A stretch of DNA of 64,000 bases from Roseovarius sp. THAF9 (GCF_009363715.1 NZ_CP045406.1:71261-135260), one strand, 5' to 3'; positions 16,397 through 25,248 are shown, counted from the stretch's first letter. The notes: generated from the letters alone by a model not told the origin. Program-made: numbers and translations.

Positions 16397-17358
16397 TATC
16401 CAGCCTTTCGGTTGTGCATGATCCGGCCGATCGTGTTCATCAGCACCTGCGCGGCGAGGATCGCGGTGGTGCCGGTGTGGTCGTAATCCGGCGCCACCTC
16501 GACCAGGTCCATGCCTACGATGTCACCCCGCTTGGTCAGCCCGTCCAGAAGTTCGAGGACCTCGTAGTAGAGAAACCCGCCATGGCTGGGCGTGCCGGTA
16601 CCCGGCGCGATGGAGGGATCGAACCCGTCTATGTCCAGTGTCACGTAATAACGCGCGCCCTGGGGAATGCGCTCTAGCACCGCGGACACGCCTGCCGCGC
16701 GGACTTGGCGGACCGACAGTATATCTGATCCCATCTCCCGCGCCACGTCATAGCCGTCCTTCGCGGTGGACGAAACATTGCGGATACCAAGCTGAGTCAG
16801 CCCGGTCACATAATCCTTTTCCGCCGCGCGGCGCATCGGGTTGCCATGGCCGAAGCGGACGCCGTGCCGTTCGTCCACAAAATCCAGATGCGCATCGATC
16901 TGCACCACGTGAATCGGCTCCTGATCGTCAAAGGCGTTGATGCAGGGGATGTTAATCGAATGATCGCCCCCCAACGTGACGGGTAGCGCGCGGGCGGCCA
17001 GGATCTTGCGCACGCCGAGTTCGATATTGGCATGGCTTGTCTCGGTGTCGGTATGCACGATATCCGCGTCTCCGATATCGACGACGCGCACCTTGTCCGC
17101 GGGCAGATAGGTCACGTCATCCTCGTGGTCATAGGCGCCGCCATGACCGAAGGAGAACAGGGTCGAGGCCTCGCGGATACCGCGCGGTCCAAATCGCGCA
17201 CCCGCGCGCCATTGCGTGCCGAAATCAAAGGGCGCGCCCAGAATGGCCACATCGGCGTCGATGGCATCCCAATCCTGCACATAGGGGTTCTTGCCAAAGG
17301 TGGAAATGCCGACGAAAGGCAGATCCAGGCGGCCAGTTTCGTATCCGTGTTGGGTCAT
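16396..17358 (-). CDS. Ureohydrolase (agmatinase/guanidino-acid hydrolase family)
   Basis: A 320-aa arginase-superfamily enzyme that hydrolyses a guanidinium group to urea plus an amine. All metal-binding blocks are present: TLGGDHSIN, QIDAHLDF and YYVTLDIDGFDPSIAPGTG. The N-terminal FGTQWRAGARFGPRGIREAS is typical of agmatinase-like enzymes rather than arginases. The actual substrate (agmatine, guanidinobutyrate, guanidine or other) cannot be read from these motifs. It is second in the TetR-led operon, with ATGA overlap to the regulator. A second, more divergent ureohydrolase lies across the divergent promoter at 20981. Confidence 0.9.
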   Translation of the reverse strand: MTQHGYETGRLDLPFVGISTFGKNPYVQDWDAIDADVAILGAPFDFGTQWRAGARFGPRGIREASTLFSFGHGGAYDHEDDVTYLPADKVRVVDIGDADIVHTDTETSHANIELGVRKILAARALPVTLGGDHSINIPCINAFDDQEPIHVVQIDAHLDFVDERHGVRFGHGNPMRRAAEKDYVTGLTQLGIRNVSSTAKDGYDVAREMGSDILSVRQVRAAGVSAVLERIPQGARYYVTLDIDGFDPSIAPGTGTPSHGGFLYYEVLELLDGLTKRGDIVGMDLVEVAPDYDHTGTTAILAAQVLMNTIGRIMHNRKAG

Positions 17359-17990
17359 GCAGTATTTTCCTTCGCCTTGCGGGGTGTTTTCTCGGCAAAT
17401 ATGACCGACAGATCGCGGCGAAACTGCCGGTCGGCGCCTTCTTCATCCTGGTTGTCATCCGAGACGAAGAGGAAAAACCGGATGTTCTGCATCTCGAACA
17501 ACATCTCGGCAAAGGCGCGCGCGTCGAGGTCACGGTTGAGCGTGCCGCGCGCCTGATAGGCTTCCACCAGTTCGGTCATGATGTCGGTCAGCGCATTGTC
17601 GAGACTCCGATAGGTGACGCCGAACTGCTTTCCGCCCTGCAGGATGCTGGCCGCCACGACCTCGCGCCAGGTCGGCTTGGCCAGATAATTCATCGCGTGA
17701 TGGCGCATGATCGAGCCGAACCGCGCCACAGCGTCGACCATACTGTTCGGCAAATCGCCGGTGAGGCCACGCAGTTGGTCGATCAGGCGCACGTCGCTTT
17801 CGCGGACGAGTTCCAGAAGCAGGTTCGCCTTGGTTCCGTAATAATTGTAGACGGTCACGGCGGACACGCCGGCATCGGTGGCAATGCTTTCAATGGTGAC
17901 CGCGTCGTAGCCTTCGTTCTGAAAACGTGTTCGCGCGCTTTCAAGAATGCGCATCGAACGATCCAATTTCTGCTGCTTCCTCAGTCCCAC
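17355..17990 (-). CDS. TetR/AcrR-family transcriptional regulator
   Basis: A 211-aa regulator with an N-terminal TetR HTH (about residues 13-60: ILESARTRFQNEGYDAVTIE and AVTVYNYYGTKANLLLELV) and a variable all-helical ligand domain. The start is GTG 17990; ATG 17954 is too close to the HTH. It is the first gene of the coupled ureohydrolase operon and faces the ABC importer, so it probably autoregulates and controls both directions. A perfect 9-bp inverted repeat between the two promoters (18081-18115) is a candidate operator. Confidence 0.9.
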   Translation of the reverse strand: MGLRKQQKLDRSMRILESARTRFQNEGYDAVTIESIATDAGVSAVTVYNYYGTKANLLLELVRESDVRLIDQLRGLTGDLPNSMVDAVARFGSIMRHHAMNYLAKPTWREVVAASILQGGKQFGVTYRSLDNALTDIMTELVEAYQARGTLNRDLDARAFAEMLFEMQNIRFFLFVSDDNQDEEGADRQFRRDLSVIFAEKTPRKAKENTA

Positions 17991-18080
17991 GCGCGCTGCG
18001 CCTCCCTCGATTCTGACGCTGTTGGTTCTGTTTCAGGAACCCGGCGCGGCAGGCGTTAAAAAAACTCTGGACAGAAATTA

Positions 18081-18115
18081 TTTTTAGTTACTATAAATTC
18101 TTAGTCAACTAAAAA
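18081..18115. promoter_or_regulatory. Candidate TetR operator between divergent operons
   Basis: Arms TTTTTAGTT (18081-18089) and AACTAAAAA (18107-18115) are perfect reverse complements separated by 17 nt, inside an otherwise AT-rich divergent promoter region. The right arm ends 25 nt before the ATG of the binding-protein gene, whose Shine-Dalgarno (GGGAG) follows. A related TTAGT element recurs between the arms. The position suits repression of both operons. Confidence 0.55.
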
Positions 18116-18140
18116 TTAAACGATAGACTGGGAGATCGGA

Positions 18141-19205
18141 ATGCTTGGACGAATGAAGGCGACTTGGGTCGCAGGGATGGCCGTGGCGGCTGCCACAGCC
18201 GGGGGAGCGGTAGCGGAACAAGTAAATGTCGGCCTGTGCGTGTCTTGGCCGGGCTATGCTATGCTGGAACTGGCCAAGCAAAAGGGGCTGGCCGAAGGGT
18301 ACGAGATCAATTCGGTCATCTTCGACGACCCGCTGGGCGGACATGCGGCGCTGGCGGCGGGCCAGATAGACATCTACGAATGCACTGGCGATTATACACC
18401 GCTGGCAATCGAGCGCGGCACAGGTGTAGTGAACGTGGGCTTCGCGAACCCGTCCTACGGTGTCGATCACATCATCCTGGCTCCAGGTTTGACGGTCGAG
18501 AATATTCAAGGTAAAAGCATCGGTGCGCCGCAAGCCTATATCGGCCAGTTGCAGATGGGTGTGTGGCTCGACAACGCTGATGTGCCATTCGACTCGGTCG
18601 AATGGGTCAATCTTCTGGCAGACGAGGCGGTAGGCCCCATGCTGTCAGGCGATCTGGCGGCGGCCTATCTCTACGAACCGTGGATCACCAGAGTCATGGA
18701 AAATTTGCCCGGCTCCAGCTCGGCAGTCGACACCGGCGAGGACTGGATGCTGGAAACGGGCATCTTCACCGACGTGATCTACATGAACGGTGATTTCATC
18801 AAAAACCGCCGCCAGGTTGCGCTCGACATGCTGAAAGCGCGCTTCGACGCCGTTGGTTGGTGGAACGAAAACACCGAAGAAGGCAACCAGATTATGTCGG
18901 ATTTCCTGCGTTGGCCGCTGGCCGATGTAGAATCGGTGATCGGTACAAACGGCAAGTATCTCGAAGGCGGGATTTACATGTACGACTTCGACGAATCCGC
19001 GCAACTTTGCGGCGTTCTGGACGGAGAGCCGCCCTTTAACATCGGGAATGGCTCGATCGAGGATGTGATTACCACGATCAACGAGTACTGGGTGCGGATC
19101 GGGCTGATGTCGGAGGTGCAGGACGCATCCAAAGGCGTCGACTGTTCGCTCATGGGCGATCTGGTCGAGGCGGGTTATCGCCAGTCCATCGAGGCAAACG
19201 AGTAA
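18141..19205 (+). CDS. NitT/TauT-type ABC importer, periplasmic binding protein
   Basis: A 354-aa exported protein with an N-terminal signal peptide (about residues 1-26, hydrophobic AGMAVAAATAGGAVA with cleavage near AEQ). It has SsuA/TauA-like architecture: VNVGLCVSWPGYAMLELAKQ at the start of lobe 1 and GGHAALAAGQIDIYECTGD in the ligand-site region. Such proteins bind small nitrogen or sulfonate solutes (nitrate, taurine, thiamine precursors, guanidine-type cations). Acidic and aromatic residues are frequent (YECTGDY, YEPWITR), which would suit a cationic ligand, but this is speculative. The GGGAG site precedes the ATG. First gene of the import operon. Confidence 0.88.
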   Translation: MLGRMKATWVAGMAVAAATAGGAVAEQVNVGLCVSWPGYAMLELAKQKGLAEGYEINSVIFDDPLGGHAALAAGQIDIYECTGDYTPLAIERGTGVVNVGFANPSYGVDHIILAPGLTVENIQGKSIGAPQAYIGQLQMGVWLDNADVPFDSVEWVNLLADEAVGPMLSGDLAAAYLYEPWITRVMENLPGSSSAVDTGEDWMLETGIFTDVIYMNGDFIKNRRQVALDMLKARFDAVGWWNENTEEGNQIMSDFLRWPLADVESVIGTNGKYLEGGIYMYDFDESAQLCGVLDGEPPFNIGNGSIEDVITTINEYWVRIGLMSEVQDASKGVDCSLMGDLVEAGYRQSIEANE

Positions 19206-19284
19206 CGCTCTCAACATCTCAATCGGGGGGCGGTCACGCGCCGGCCTCCGACAGGACCCACACCAGACAGCACAGGCTTATCTC

Positions 19285-20106
19285 ATGCCCCGCACCTCAC
19301 AGGCCGCTCCGCGCAAGCGCTGGCTGGCATTGCGCGAACCGGTTTCTCAGAGCCAGTCCCTGATCTCGGCCATCTTCATTTGGACCCTGTTCTTCGCGAT
19401 CTGGGAGGGGGTGTCTTTGGCCGGATTGGTGAACGATCTTCTGGTGCCCGCCCCCCACACGGTGCTGACGACGCTGGTGGATATGTTGATCAACCGCGAT
19501 CTTCTTTCCGACATCCTGATCAGCGTCTGGCGCGTGGTTTTCAGCTTCGGCATCGCCTGCGCCGTTGCTGTTCCGCTGGGGGTTGCGATGGGTGCGTTTC
19601 CTTCCATCGAAGCGGTGTTCAACCCGTTCGTCTCGGCTTGGCGCTATCTGCCCGCGCCGTCTTTCATTCCGATCCTGTTGATGTGGTTCGGCACCGGAGA
19701 GACCCCCAAGATCGCGCTTCTAGTGATCGGGGTGGTCTTCTTCCTGATCACGCTGATCATGGATCACACGCGGCAGGTGCGGGCCGAACTTGTCGAAACC
19801 GGTCTGACACTGGGCGGCAATCGCTTGACCATCGTGCGCACGATCATCTTCCCGGCGGTCATGCCCAATATCCTGATCGCCATGCGCCAGATGCTAGCCG
19901 TGACATGGACCTACCTGGTCATCGCCGAGATCGTGGCCTCCACCACCGGTATCGGCGCGATGATGATGCGCGCCCGCCGGTTCCTGCACACCGATGAGAT
20001 CATGGCGGGCATCGTGGTAATCGGCGTGCTGGGGCTCAGCTTCGACATCTTGTTCCGCAAGCTGCATCGCTGGCTTTTCCCATATCTCTATCACAGGGGG
20101 CATTGA
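19285..20106 (+). CDS. NitT/TauT-type ABC importer, permease
   Basis: A 273-aa inner-membrane permease with about six hydrophobic segments and the BPD_transp_1 EAA-type loop ([20 protein letters not shown]). [20 protein letters not shown] is the typical SsuC/TauC signature. It begins 79 nt after the binding-protein gene and ends one base before the ATPase start codon, so the importer is a complete three-gene unit. Confidence 0.92.
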   Translation: MPRTSQAAPRKRWLALREPVSQSQSLISAIFIWTLFFAIWEGVSLAGLVNDLLVPAPHTVLTTLVDMLINRDLLSDILISVWRVVFSFGIACAVAVPLGVAMGAFPSIEAVFNPFVSAWRYLPAPSFIPILLMWFGTGETPKIALLVIGVVFFLITLIMDHTRQVRAELVETGLTLGGNRLTIVRTIIFPAVMPNILIAMRQMLAVTWTYLVIAEIVASTTGIGAMMMRARRFLHTDEIMAGIVVIGVLGLSFDILFRKLHRWLFPYLYHRGH

Positions 20107-20107
20107 C

Positions 20108-20944
20108 GTGGCCGATCTGAAATTGAAATCGGCCGGCACCGCCGAAAGCGGCCCTGCTGCCAAGCTGCGTATCGAGGGCATTTCCAAGCGCTTTCCCCTA
20201 GGCGGCGGGCGCGAGATCCTGGCGATCGAAGAGGCATCCTTCACGGTGGAGCAGAACGAGATTTGCATCATCCTCGGCCCTTCGGGCTGCGGCAAGTCTA
20301 CGGTTCTGCGGATGATCGCCGGACTGGAGCGGCCCTCCACAGGCGTTTTGAAGCTGGACGGCACGGAAATATTTGGTCCGGACCGCGAACGCGGGATGGT
20401 GTTTCAAGCCTATACCTCCTTCGATTGGCTGAGCGTGCGCGGCAACGTGGAATACGGAATGCGCATCAACAGCGTTCCGGTCGAGGAGCGCAAGGCACGA
20501 GCACAAAAATTCATTGATCTTGTGCATCTTGGCGGGTTCGAGGATGCTTACCCGTCGCAACTTTCGGGTGGCATGAAACAGCGCGTCGCCATCGCGCGCA
20601 CCCTCGCCAACGATCCGGCGCTGTTGCTGATGGACGAACCCTTCGGCGCACTGGACGCCGAAACTCGCTGGCACATGCAGGAATTGCTCGTCGGCATCGC
20701 CGAGGCGGCCAACACCACCACCGTCATGGTGACCCATGACATCGAAGAGGCCATCTTCCTCGGTGACAAGATCGTATTCATGTCGAGCCACCCGGGCCGC
20801 GTGCACAAGATCATCACGCCAGAATTCAAAAAGGGCCAGCGCTATAAAAGTAAGGAAGAGGTTCTTGACCTCGACGGATACTCAGACCTTGAAAAAGAGA
20901 TCATGCGCCTTATGCGCGAGCAGGGCGGTAAGGATACGCCCTGA
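20108..20944 (+). CDS. NitT/TauT-type ABC importer, ATPase
   Basis: A 278-aa ABC ATPase of the SsuB/TauB group. Walker A is GPSGCGKST, the signature is LSGGMKQR, Walker B is [12 protein letters not shown], and the switch His lies in [10 protein letters not shown]. It starts at GTG 20108, immediately after the permease stop, with an extended N-terminus of about 20 residues. It powers import by the 18141/19285 partners. The second ureohydrolase follows 36 nt downstream on the same strand and is probably co-transcribed. Confidence 0.93.
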   Translation: MADLKLKSAGTAESGPAAKLRIEGISKRFPLGGGREILAIEEASFTVEQNEICIILGPSGCGKSTVLRMIAGLERPSTGVLKLDGTEIFGPDRERGMVFQAYTSFDWLSVRGNVEYGMRINSVPVEERKARAQKFIDLVHLGGFEDAYPSQLSGGMKQRVAIARTLANDPALLLMDEPFGALDAETRWHMQELLVGIAEAANTTTVMVTHDIEEAIFLGDKIVFMSSHPGRVHKIITPEFKKGQRYKSKEEVLDLDGYSDLEKEIMRLMREQGGKDTP

Positions 20945-20980
20945 ACGCCACTCCGCTAAGAAAGACTGAAGGGGACCGTC

Positions 20981-21943
20981 ATGAGCGATCTGGACTACCA
21001 ACCCGTTTCGGGTTTCGACCTACCGCGCTTCGCAGGTATTCCCACCTTCATGCGCTTGCCGCATGTGGGAGTCGATGACGCCAAGCTCAGGGATGTGCAG
21101 ATTGGCCTGATCGGAGTGCCCTGGGACAGCGGCACCACTAACCGCCCCGGCCCTCGGCACGGGCCGCGCCAGCTGCGCGACCTATCCACGATGATCCGCG
21201 CGCAAAACGGGATCACGGGTGTTCGCCCCTTTGAAATGGCCCGCTGCGCCGATCTGGGCGATGTGCCGCCCAACCCCACCGACATCCTGGACACCATGGA
21301 GCGGATCACAGGTTTCTACCGAAAGGTTATCGCCGCCGGCGTCGTGCCGCTGACGGCGGGGGGCGATCACCTGTCCTCGCTTCCGATCCTGCGGGCAGTC
21401 GCGGAAAAGTCACCGGTGGGCATGATCCATTTCGACAGCCACACTGACCTCTTCAACGGCTATTTCGGCGGCACGAAATACACTCATGGCACCCCTTTCC
21501 GCCGGGCCGTCGAGGAGGGGCTGCTGGACCCGGCCCGAGTTTGTATGATCGGCATCCGCGGCACCACCTATGACAATGAAGATCGCGATTTTGCCAAGAC
21601 AGCTGGCGTCCGTGTAATTCCTATCGAAGAATTTCATGATCGTGGTGTAACTGATGTCATGCGCGAGGCTTGCGACATCGCGGGGGACGGGGACACCTAC
21701 GTCTCATACGATATCGATTTCGTCGATCCGGCTTTCGCCCCCGGTACGGGCACCCCGGAAATCGGAGGGCCCAACAGCTATCAGGCAATCCAGGTGGTTC
21801 AGCATTTGCAAGAAGTGCGCATCGTCGGTGCTGACGTTGTCGAAGTATCGCCGCCTTTCGACCCGTCGGGCAACACGGCCTTCCTGGGCGCATCCATCAT
21901 GTTCGAATTGCTCTGCAAGATCGTCGAAGCCGGGCCAAAATAG
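20981..21943 (+). CDS. Ureohydrolase, guanidinobutyrase/guanidinopropionase-like
   Basis: A 320-aa arginase-superfamily enzyme with TAGGDHLSSLP, MIHFDSHTD and TYVSYDIDFVDPAFAPGTG supplying the Mn ligands. The N-terminal DLPRFAGIPTFMRLPHV strongly recalls the GbuA/GpuA subgroup, which act on guanidino acids. It differs clearly from the ureohydrolase at 16396. An AAGGGGA site precedes ATG 20981. Placement directly behind the ABC importer suggests it acts on the imported solute, releasing urea. Substrate prediction is by resemblance only. Confidence 0.9.
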   Translation: MSDLDYQPVSGFDLPRFAGIPTFMRLPHVGVDDAKLRDVQIGLIGVPWDSGTTNRPGPRHGPRQLRDLSTMIRAQNGITGVRPFEMARCADLGDVPPNPTDILDTMERITGFYRKVIAAGVVPLTAGGDHLSSLPILRAVAEKSPVGMIHFDSHTDLFNGYFGGTKYTHGTPFRRAVEEGLLDPARVCMIGIRGTTYDNEDRDFAKTAGVRVIPIEEFHDRGVTDVMREACDIAGDGDTYVSYDIDFVDPAFAPGTGTPEIGGPNSYQAIQVVQHLQEVRIVGADVVEVSPPFDPSGNTAFLGASIMFELLCKIVEAGPK

Positions 21944-21967
21944 AACCGGGTTGCAGGAATGACCTCC

Positions 21968-22368
21968 ATGTTGCTGAAAAACGCCGACTGCGTGGTCACG
22001 ATGGATGCGGAGCGGCGCGAGATCGCGGGTGGCGGTGTCTACATCGAGGATGGGCGCATCGTGGCCGTAGGCCTCAACGAAGACCCTCCGTCTGCCGCGG
22101 ATGAAACTGCGGATCTGACGGGTCACATGGTTCTGCCCGGGCTCGTGAGTACCCATCACCGCATTTACCAGTCCCTGATACGGGTCGTCGGATCGGTGCA
22201 GGACAAGGAGTTTTTCGGCTGGCTCGAACCCCTTTTCCCATGTGGTCGGGCCTTACGCCCGAAATGGTGAACGTCTCAACGGAACTTGCGATGGCCGAGC
22301 TGCGCATTTCGGGATGCACCACGGCCAGCGATCACCTCTACATATATCTCAACGGTGTTGTCACGTAA
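21968..22368 (+). pseudogene. Truncated, frameshifted amidohydrolase/deaminase (8-oxoguanine deaminase/TrzA-like)
   Basis: The N-terminus MLLKNADCVVTMDAERREI and GHMVLPGLVSTHHRIYQSL are those of an AtzA/TrzA/8-oxoguanine-deaminase amidohydrolase, although the first metal motif H-x-H is replaced by HHR. At about 22233-22240 the frame breaks. Coding resumes in the -1 frame as MWSGLTPEMVNVSTELAMAE and SGCTTASDHLYIY, consistent with loss of one T from a T run. The gene then stops at 22368 where an IS6-like terminus begins, so about 300 C-terminal residues are missing. ATG 21968 is preferred over 21959 (AGGA spacing). It follows the second ureohydrolase and was probably part of the same operon. 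Confidence 0.85.
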
Positions 22369-22536
22369 ACTCGGCGTCGGTTGCGGTGTGCCGACATTAG
22401 CGTATTCGAAGTGCATGACCCAACCCTCGATCAGCCACAAACGCCACCGCTACCCGCCCGATATCCTTGCTCACGCGGTCTGGCTGTACGTCCGTTTCAA
22501 TCTGAGCCTGCGAGAGGTCGAGGAGATGATGCTCGA
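22354..22536 (+). pseudogene. IS6-family insertion remnant (N-terminal transposase fragment)
   Basis: ATG 22415 opens a frame reading SISHKRHRYPPDILAHAVWL and FNLSLREVEEMMLER, the N-terminal helix-turn-helix of IS6-family transposases (IS26 and relatives begin in the same way). The DDE core is entirely absent. GGTGTTGTCAC at about 22354 may be the left terminal repeat, which would place the insertion inside the deaminase gene. At about 22537 the transposase sequence stops and a fragment of another gene begins. Confidence 0.8.
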
Positions 22537-22590
22537 ACGGATTTGATCGCAGCGCTCGCACGGAGCGCGGTGCGAACAAGCCAGAATTAG
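22537..22590 (+). pseudogene. C-terminal fragment of an HPP/CBS membrane protein
   Basis: This segment translates to TDLIAALARSAVRTSQN and a stop. It matches TDLVAALARNVVRTNPN at the C-terminus of the intact HPP protein (end at 11934) at 12 of 17 positions. It is joined directly to the IS6 remnant, so a deletion running from the IS6 element removed the rest of a second HPP gene. Confidence 0.78.
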
Positions 22591-22649
22591 GTTGCGTTCG
22601 GCCATCATGTACGCTCGAGCGAAGGCACTTTCATCGATAAGGCAGCGTG

Positions 22650-23072
22650 CTACCGCAACTTTGAAACGATATCTTGCAAAGTCGTTTCAAACCAATCCGC
22701 CGTCGTGACCCGGTCTTCAAGTTTCCCGGTTCCCAGATTGAGAAGGAATGCCCCTCCACCAAATTCATTGAGACGTGGTTTGCTGCAGCTTTCGCTGTAG
22801 GGAAATCCCCAGTATCCGGTGCACCCGAGCTCTTCGGCAAGTCGCCGCACGAACGCGATCACCGCCTCGATATCCGCATCGCCATAGGCGTCGCGCAACC
22901 ACAGAACATTCGATGCGTCCTCTGCCTCGAGCACAGAAACATCGAAACTGTGCATACCCGTGCACGTTGTTTCGTCATCGCGTAGCGCGTCCAGAAGAGT
23001 TAAAGCGTACGAAGCCTCAGCTTCCGAATTCAGTACCAGGCTGCTTGAAAATTGAGTAAAGTGGCAGGCCAT
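22650..23072 (-). CDS. Hypothetical protein, 140 aa
   Basis: I do not recognise the family. ATG 23072 is preferred because GGAG lies eight bases upstream; the frame can be extended 10 codons further. The protein begins MACHFTQFSSSLVLNSEAEA and has an acidic middle (DALRDDETTCTGMHSFDVSV and WLRDAYGDADIEAVIAFV). It ends in a helical tail conserved in a fragment at 13829-13888. Clusters of aromatic and acidic residues resemble small phage- or plasmid-borne proteins. There is no signal peptide. It lies between a recombination scar and an IS30 element. Confidence 0.6.
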   Translation of the reverse strand: MACHFTQFSSSLVLNSEAEASYALTLLDALRDDETTCTGMHSFDVSVLEAEDASNVLWLRDAYGDADIEAVIAFVRRLAEELGCTGYWGFPYSESCSKPRLNEFGGGAFLLNLGTGKLEDRVTTADWFETTLQDIVSKLR

Positions 23073-23300
23073 ATGCGTCTCCATAATTGTTATGAGAAGC
23101 ATTTGGGCTCGAAATCTTAAAGAGTTGTAAAGTTCTGAGAGAAACCCAGTATATTACATAATTATCAAAGCCTTACGTGATTTCGCGTTGATTTTTGTTC
23201 TCACAAGGCGCCCTTAGAAAAGGCGATGCCGGTGTCGCTACAGGATCGCCCAACGGGAGACGGAAGGGCGATCATTTCGGGGTGTGAATTCAATGGTGAT

Positions 23301-24376
23301 GGCTCAAGGGTCGTTGCGACGGTTTCCGCTATCTCAGTTTCATCATCTCTTCCCTGAAGGCTTCGGTTGGGGTTCGCCAGCCGAGGCACTTTCTGGGTGT
23401 GCTGTTCAGGCGGTCACGAATCGCCTTCATATTGCGATTTGAGAGCGCCGCGAGCTGGGTGTCTCGTGGCAGATATCTGCGCGCACGTTTGTTCAGGTTC
23501 TCGACGGAGCCTTTCTGCCAGGGCGCTTGCGGATCGCAGAACCAACTCTCCGTGCCGATGCCCGACCTCAGCCTGCGCCAGGCCCGGAATTCAAAGCCCC
23601 GGTCGAAGGTGATCGACTTGAGGGCGGGCTGGGGCAGGGGTTCCATCACATCCATCAGCTTGTTTATGAAGTGGGTCGAGCTGCGGTCGTTGTTGCGGAA
23701 CAGGACGGCAAACCGGGTTTTGCGTTCAACCAGTGAGGCGACATTCATCGTGCCCTGCGAGCGCTCAAAGATCATCAAATCGCCTTCCCATTCGCCAAAA
23801 GTCTCGCGCGCCTTCACGTAGTCGGGTCGTTCATGGATTGACCGATCCGGCGGAAAAACTTGTCCTCTGGGGCGTTTGGCATAACGTGGCTGCCGTTTTT
23901 TTCTTCGACTGGGCAGATGGCGGGCGAGTTGTTCTGATTGGCCTTCGGCGCTGTAGACGTAGGCATAGATCGTCTCGTGGCTGACACGCACAGGCTGGTC
24001 ATCAAAGCCAAGGCGACCCGCAATCTGTTCCGGTGTCCAGCCGATCTTCAATTGAGTGACGACATGCGCGCGCAAGTCTTCAAGGCGAACCAGTTTGCGT
24101 CTTCGAGCGCGGCGCTTGGAGGCTTCACGCTGCGCGACGATGCCGTAGTAGCCGTTCAACTCCGGCAACTCGTCGTCTTGAAATCCGTTCCGTTGGATCT
24201 CGCGATAGATGGTCGAGCGGTGCCTGCCGAGCTCGGTCGCGATCTTGTTCACAGGCACTTTTGAATTCAGCATGTCTTCAATCGCGCGTCTTTCACGCAA
24301 ATCCAGCTCTGTGTGGGCCATGTCCGTTCTCCTTGCTTTTCAGCAAGATAGGGGATTTGTCGCAACCCAGTTTAGA
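23301..24376 (-). mobile_element. IS30-family insertion sequence
   Basis: This is a single-gene element. Imperfect terminal repeats are visible: the left end around GGGTCGTTGCGACGG (23308-23322), with CTATC at 23329-23333, mirrors the right end, which on the minus strand reads TGGGTTGCGACAAATCC and then CCTATC (about 24347-24370). Exact outer boundaries are approximate. It sits at the border between the guanidino/IS6 scar and the quaternary-ammonium cluster. Confidence 0.75.
23329..24321 (-). CDS. IS30-family transposase
   Basis: A 330-aa transposase with the IS30 N-terminal HTH (LNSKVPVNKIATELGRHRST followed by IYREIQRN). The DDE core has Asp in GEWEGDLMIF, Asp in SITFDRGFEF and Glu in QKGSVENLNKRARRYLPR. 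It has full family length and an uninterrupted frame, so the element may be active. An AGGAGA-like site precedes the ATG. It is transcribed on the same strand as the downstream-lying remnants but away from the catabolic cluster. Confidence 0.95.
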   Translation of the reverse strand: MAHTELDLRERRAIEDMLNSKVPVNKIATELGRHRSTIYREIQRNGFQDDELPELNGYYGIVAQREASKRRARRRKLVRLEDLRAHVVTQLKIGWTPEQIAGRLGFDDQPVRVSHETIYAYVYSAEGQSEQLARHLPSRRKKRQPRYAKRPRGQVFPPDRSIHERPDYVKARETFGEWEGDLMIFERSQGTMNVASLVERKTRFAVLFRNNDRSSTHFINKLMDVMEPLPQPALKSITFDRGFEFRAWRRLRSGIGTESWFCDPQAPWQKGSVENLNKRARRYLPRDTQLAALSNRNMKAIRDRLNSTPRKCLGWRTPTEAFREEMMKLR

Positions 24377-24499
24377 ATGTGCCCAGAGTACATAGGAAAG
24401 GCGCATAATTTATCTTATGTTAATGCTGGTAGCCTTGGCCCGGCGCTTTTGCATAGTACTCCGCCTTGAATTTTGGCGACGAGGCATAACGTGTCGCCA

Positions 24500-25240
24500 C
24501 TAATACAAACCTGGATTTACTGGCGATGCGGCTGTCATGCCCCCGTCAATCGTGAACATCTGGCCGGTGGCGTACCCGGCGTCATCCGAAGCAAGCCATA
24601 CCGCCATCGCAGCTATGTCAGAAGGCTTTCCGAAACGACGTGCCGCGTGGCGGGACAGCGCGTCGCGCCGTGCAGCATCCGGATCCTTCGATAGTTCGAA
24701 ACCGGCATCCAGCATGCCGGTCTCTATCCAGCCCGGGCAGATCGCGTTGCATCTGACCTTTGGACCGTGATCCACCGCAATCGAGCGGGTCAATCCGTGC
24801 ACAAACGCCTTGGATGCATTGTACAACGCCATCGACGGGTCGGCGACATGGCCGGAAATCGAGCCGATATTGATGATTGACCCGCCTTCGGACATGCGCG
24901 GGATGAAGGTACGGCAAAGGTTGAACACCCCCCGGCAATTGGCACCGATCACCAGGTCCCAGTCCGCGTCCGTGCTGTCGACGACGGTCTTTTCAACCTG
25001 CACTCCCGCGTTGTTCACAAGGATGTCCAACGTCGGGAACGCGTCTGCCAGTTTCGCCACCTGCTCGGTATCGGAGACATCCGACTGAACCCAATCACAA
25101 GCGTCCGGCAGGCTGTCGGGCCGTGGCCCGCGTCCGCAGGTCGTGACCTTCGCCCCCTCCGACAGAAAGGCCTGCACAATGCCAAGGCCGATGCCCTGAC
25201 GCCCCCCGGTGACCAACGCCGTCTTGTTCTCAAGTCGCAT
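24500..25240 (-). CDS. SDR-family oxidoreductase (cluster gene 7)
   Basis: A 246-aa classical SDR with TGGRQGIGLGIVQAF, NNAG (DILVNNAGVQVEKT) and the catalytic SMALYNASKAFVHG, ending in GQMFTIDGGMTAASP. GTG 25252 would overlap the upstream stop (GTGA) and is an alternative start four codons earlier. It is the last gene of the minus-strand cluster beginning with the Rieske oxygenase. It probably oxidises or reduces a hydroxylated intermediate. The substrate is not predictable from these motifs. Confidence 0.88.
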   Translation of the reverse strand: MRLENKTALVTGGRQGIGLGIVQAFLSEGAKVTTCGRGPRPDSLPDACDWVQSDVSDTEQVAKLADAFPTLDILVNNAGVQVEKTVVDSTDADWDLVIGANCRGVFNLCRTFIPRMSEGGSIINIGSISGHVADPSMALYNASKAFVHGLTRSIAVDHGPKVRCNAICPGWIETGMLDAGFELSKDPDAARRDALSRHAARRFGKPSDIAAMAVWLASDDAGYATGQMFTIDGGMTAASPVNPGLY

Positions 25241-25248
25241 CGGTTTGC

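Noticed and set aside
18000..18140. Guanidine or other riboswitch upstream of the NitT/TauT importer
   Set aside because: I looked for paired ACGR-loop hairpins and ykkC-like elements and did not see them; the AT-rich segment looks like a promoter with a TetR-type dyad.
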